Positions 61,692 to 64,000 of a stretch of 64,000 nucleotides of DNA are shown here, in pieces. The DNA is taken from assembly GCF_001656035.1 (NCBI RefSeq), contig NZ_CP010029.1:3718074-3782073 (forward strand). The letters are read 5' to 3'. A program made the position numbers and the translations under genes. The DNA is from Yersinia entomophaga (GTDB lineage: Bacteria > Pseudomonadota > Gammaproteobacteria > Enterobacterales > Enterobacteriaceae). Every line of letters begins with the position of its first letter. Position 1 is the first letter of the stretch. The notes below the pieces were generated by a model that was not told the DNA's origin, did no database searches, and saw only the letters and a list, made by a program, of their open reading frames with translations.

Positions 61692-62861
61692 ATGGCAAAT
61701 TTAGGCTTGCAGCAAGAAATGGCCCAACAGGAACGGCGGATTTCCGCCATTATCTGGTTTACGCTGGTGGGGATGGTGGTGATGTTTGTCTGGGCATATT
61801 TTGCCATTCTGGATGAAGTGACGGTGGGGGTAGGGAAGGTCACGCCCTCCAGCCGTGCGCAGCTGATTGAAAGTCTGGACGGCGGTATTATCGATGAGCT
61901 GTTGGTGCATGAAGGTGCCATTGTCAGTAAGCAACAGGTGCTGGCTCGTCTCGATCCCACGCGTTTTCAATCCAATTATGGCGAAGCTGCTGCGCGGGTG
62001 ACGGCTTTGCGTGCTTCTTCAGAGCGTTTACGGGCGGAGCTGACAGGAGAGAAACTGGTTTTCAGCGCCAAAACCTTAAAAGAACCGGCTTTAGCAGCGC
62101 GAGAAATGCAGCTTTACCTCTCACGGCGACAAAATATGATGGAAACTGTCAGCAACCTTCAGCAGTCTCTCAAACTGGTTCAGCAAGAGCTGCAAATGAC
62201 GGAGCCTCTGGTTGCGAAAGGTGCGGCCAGCCAGGTTGAGGTGATCCGACTACGGCGGCAAGTGAGTGAGATCCGCGGCAAAATCGATGATGCTCGCAAC
62301 CAATATGCGGTCAGGGCGCGTGAAGAGCAGGTGAAAAACAATGCCGATCTGGATGCCCAGCTTCAGGTGGTTGCCGGCAAAGAAGATCAGCTGACGCGCA
62401 CCACCTTGATATCGCCGGTGCGCGGCATAGTAAAAGATATTCAGGTTTCCACTGTGGGCGGCGTGTTACAACCCGGCGGTAAGCTGATGGAAATCGTTCC
62501 TATAGAAGAACAGCTCTTAATTGAAACGCGAATCAACCCGCGTGATATCGCCTATATTCGCCCCGGATTACCGGCCACGGTAAAAATTACTGCTTACGAT
62601 TCATCAATTTATGGAAATCTTACCGGAGAGGTAGAGTCTGTATCGCCAGACACATTACAGGACGAAGTGCGGCGCGATCAGTTTTACTATCGCGTGTATG
62701 TACGCACCGACAGGGCAGAGTTAACCAATAAAGCCGGTAAAGCTTTCCCGATATTACCAGGAATGGTTGCTAGCGTAGAAATAAAAACCGGGCAAAAATC
62801 GGTGATGGATTACTTGATAAAACCGCTTAATAAAGTGAAGGAGTCTCTGCGGGAACGCTAA
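61692..62861 (+). CDS. HlyD-family adaptor protein of the type I secretion system
   Basis: The 389-residue membrane-fusion protein has one N-terminal transmembrane helix (about 17-39). A lipoyl-like half (IDELLVHEGAIVSKQQVLARLDPTRFQ) is followed by a coiled-coil hairpin (about 95-225). The second lipoyl half and beta-barrel read SPVRGIVKDIQVSTVGGVLQPGGKLMEIVP, as in HlyD/LapC/BapD. It bridges the ABC transporter and the TolC-like duct and is the last gene of the operon. Confidence 0.95.
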   Translation: MANLGLQQEMAQQERRISAIIWFTLVGMVVMFVWAYFAILDEVTVGVGKVTPSSRAQLIESLDGGIIDELLVHEGAIVSKQQVLARLDPTRFQSNYGEAAARVTALRASSERLRAELTGEKLVFSAKTLKEPALAAREMQLYLSRRQNMMETVSNLQQSLKLVQQELQMTEPLVAKGAASQVEVIRLRRQVSEIRGKIDDARNQYAVRAREEQVKNNADLDAQLQVVAGKEDQLTRTTLISPVRGIVKDIQVSTVGGVLQPGGKLMEIVPIEEQLLIETRINPRDIAYIRPGLPATVKITAYDSSIYGNLTGEVESVSPDTLQDEVRRDQFYYRVYVRTDRAELTNKAGKAFPILPGMVASVEIKTGQKSVMDYLIKPLNKVKESLRER

Positions 62862-62904
62862 TTATTTACTGAGAATCCTCAGTCTACGCTCAAAATAAAC
62901 CCCC

Positions 62905-62936
62905 AAACCCTTTCTTGTTGAAGGGTTTTATTTCGT
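62905..62936 (+). terminator. Rho-independent terminator of the secretion operon
   Basis: An 8-bp stem (AAACCCTT 62905-62912, AAGGGTTT 62921-62928) is followed by a T-rich tract. Confidence 0.82.
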
Positions 62937-63082
62937 TTGTTAGGCGGGGAATTCACTCGGTAATCTGAGCTTTACGTGCTGAAATAAATTAATGAAACTA
63001 TACATCTCAATAATTATCACGTGTAACTATTTAGCAAACAGCAGAAACAAATATCCTCAATCTCTCCTTAATTGTGATAAAT

Positions 63083-63178
63083 AAAAAAAGCCGATCAAGA
63101 GATCGGCCGTTAAATAAACGTATTTATAGAGATGCTTTAATCCGAAATGTGGGTAATAGCAAAAATAATGATGATAGC
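63083..63178 (-). ncRNA. micF: MicF antisense small RNA
   Basis: On the minus strand the RNA begins GCTATCATCATTA and continues with TATTACC, the conserved 5' end of MicF that pairs with ompF mRNA in E. coli. A perfect -10 (TATAAT, 63190-63185) sits seven bases upstream of the first base. The RNA ends in a perfect 7-bp hairpin (GCCGATC/GATCGGC with an AAGA loop, 63107-63090) and T7, giving about 96 nt against 93 in E. coli. It lies divergently upstream of ompC as expected. The 3' half differs from E. coli. Its target ompF is not in the window. Confidence 0.92.
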
Positions 63179-63334
63179 GGAATTATTATATCGTGATGGC
63201 TTACGGTGTTTCTTATCAATTAGTGCTAAAAATGAACTCCAGTTAATTCTTTGATTTTAATGTATTTTTTATTTTATCTTGATTTTTGGTGCTATAAATA
63301 ATGTATTTTATAGTTCTGTGAAAGTTCGCTCGTA

Positions 63335-63395
63335 TTTACATTATGAAACCCTTAGTTGCTGTATTGAAACATGTTCGGCTATTTAGTAGCATTTT
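63335..63395 (+). promoter_or_regulatory. Three contiguous OmpR boxes of the ompC promoter
   Basis: TTTACATTATGAAACCCTTA (63335-63354), TTGCTGTATTGAAACATGTT (63356-63375) and CGGCTATTTAGTAGCATTTT (63376-63395) align in order with the C1, C2 and C3 OmpR sites of E. coli ompC. The spacing is about 20 bp with no gap. They imply EnvZ/OmpR osmotic control; the divergent micF may share them. Confidence 0.85.
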
Positions 63396-63504
63396 CTGTA
63401 TAGATTAATATTATTCTTATTACCACAATAGCAATACCCAATTGGGATAAATTGCTCGTCAGAGCAGTGGCGATAATAAGACATAATTACCGAGGATAAT
63501 AACG

Positions 63505-64000
63505 ATGAAACTTCGAGTTCTTTCTCTGCTGGTTCCAGCATTATTAGTAGCGGGTACCGCAGGCGCAGCTGAAATTTACAACAAAGACGGTAATAAACTG
63601 GATCTGTACGGAAAAATTGATGGCCTTCATTATTTTTCTGATAACAACGGTGTGGATGGCGATCAGTCTTACATGCGTTTTGGCCTGAAAGGCGAAACCC
63701 AAATTAGCGATCAACTGACTGGTTACGGCCAGTGGGAATATCAGGCAAACCTGAACAAAGCTGAAAGTGAAGATAACAAAAACTTCACTCGTGTCGGCTT
63801 TGCCGGTTTGAAGTTCGCTGACTTCGGTTCACTGGATTATGGCCGTAACTACGGCGTGGTTTATGACGTCACTTCCTGGACTGACGTACTGCCAGAATTC
63901 GGTGGCGACACTTACGGCCCGGATAACTTCCTGTCTCAGCGTGGCAACGGCATCCTAACCTACCGTAACAACAATTTCTTCGGTTTGGTTGATGGCCTGA
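63505..64000 (+). CDS. ompC: Outer membrane porin OmpC, N-terminal part (cut by window edge)
   Basis: The first 165 codons of the trimeric porin are present. The signal peptide ([21 protein letters not shown]) and mature start [24 protein letters not shown] are OmpC-like. [12 protein letters not shown] and the eyelet-loop segment [19 protein letters not shown] with [13 protein letters not shown] follow E. coli OmpC closely. GAGG at 63492-63495 serves the ATG. The adjacent micF and the OmpR boxes support ompC over ompF. Confidence 0.95.
   Translation, partial: MKLRVLSLLVPALLVAGTAGAAEIYNKDGNKLDLYGKIDGLHYFSDNNGVDGDQSYMRFGLKGETQISDQLTGYGQWEYQANLNKAESEDNKNFTRVGFAGLKFADFGSLDYGRNYGVVYDVTSWTDVLPEFGGDTYGPDNFLSQRGNGILTYRNNNFFGLVDGL

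Overview
The window is a chromosomal segment of an enterobacterium. Gene order (elaB-menFDHBCE, yfaZ/yfaY, yfaE-nrdBA, ubiG/gyrA, rcsC/rcsBD, micF/ompC) and near-E. coli protein sequences place it in Enterobacterales. The moderate base composition and gene content fit Yersiniaceae (Yersinia-like) best, but this is judged by eye and Hafnia/Rahnella-type genera are not excluded. Most of the DNA is housekeeping core; accessory material sits at about 0-10.1 kb, 10.9-12.5 kb, 19.8-20.5 kb, 26.3-27.5 kb and 43.2-62.9 kb.

Region 1 (0-10.1 kb) is a gluconate/2-ketogluconate module. It holds a GntR-type LacI repressor, a 2-ketoaldonate-reductase-like dehydrogenase, an anion:cation MFS importer, a UPF0303 protein overlapping edd (phosphogluconate dehydratase), and, convergently, the three-subunit membrane gluconate 2-dehydrogenase. 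Together they suggest periplasmic oxidation of gluconate, uptake of the keto acid, its reduction in the cytoplasm and Entner-Doudoroff breakdown. The kinase and KDPG aldolase are not here.

Region 2 (10.5-19.8 kb) is elaB, an unrecognised AT-rich gene with a probable CRP-controlled promoter and a long leader, and the complete menaquinone cluster menF-D-H-B-C-E. It is followed by a gene-free composite repeat: two ~78-bp direct repeats with compensating hairpin changes around a GC-rich core.

Region 3 (20.5-31.5 kb) holds katA, yfaZ, tyrP (with two TyrR boxes), the CinA-like yfaY, ecotin, and an AT-rich gene whose product reads like a eukaryotic-type RhoGAP domain with an arginine-finger motif. 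It ends with the class Ia ribonucleotide reductase operon nrdA-nrdB-yfaE, which has a perfect DnaA box upstream.

Region 4 (31.9-43.2 kb) holds ubiG, gyrA (wild-type quinolone positions), the Rcs phosphorelay (rcsC facing rcsD-rcsB) and a YbjJ-like MFS transporter.

Region 5 (43.9-62.9 kb) is a BapA-type biofilm adhesin of about 4660 residues with 42 Ig-like repeats, followed by its dedicated type I secretion system (TolC-like outer membrane protein, ABC transporter, HlyD-like adaptor). Four tandem 402-residue super-units, each of four Ig domains and exactly 1206 bp, lie near the N-terminus. The cassette lies between the rcs genes and the micF/ompC locus. micF is recognisable on the minus strand, three contiguous OmpR boxes precede ompC, and ompC runs off the right edge.
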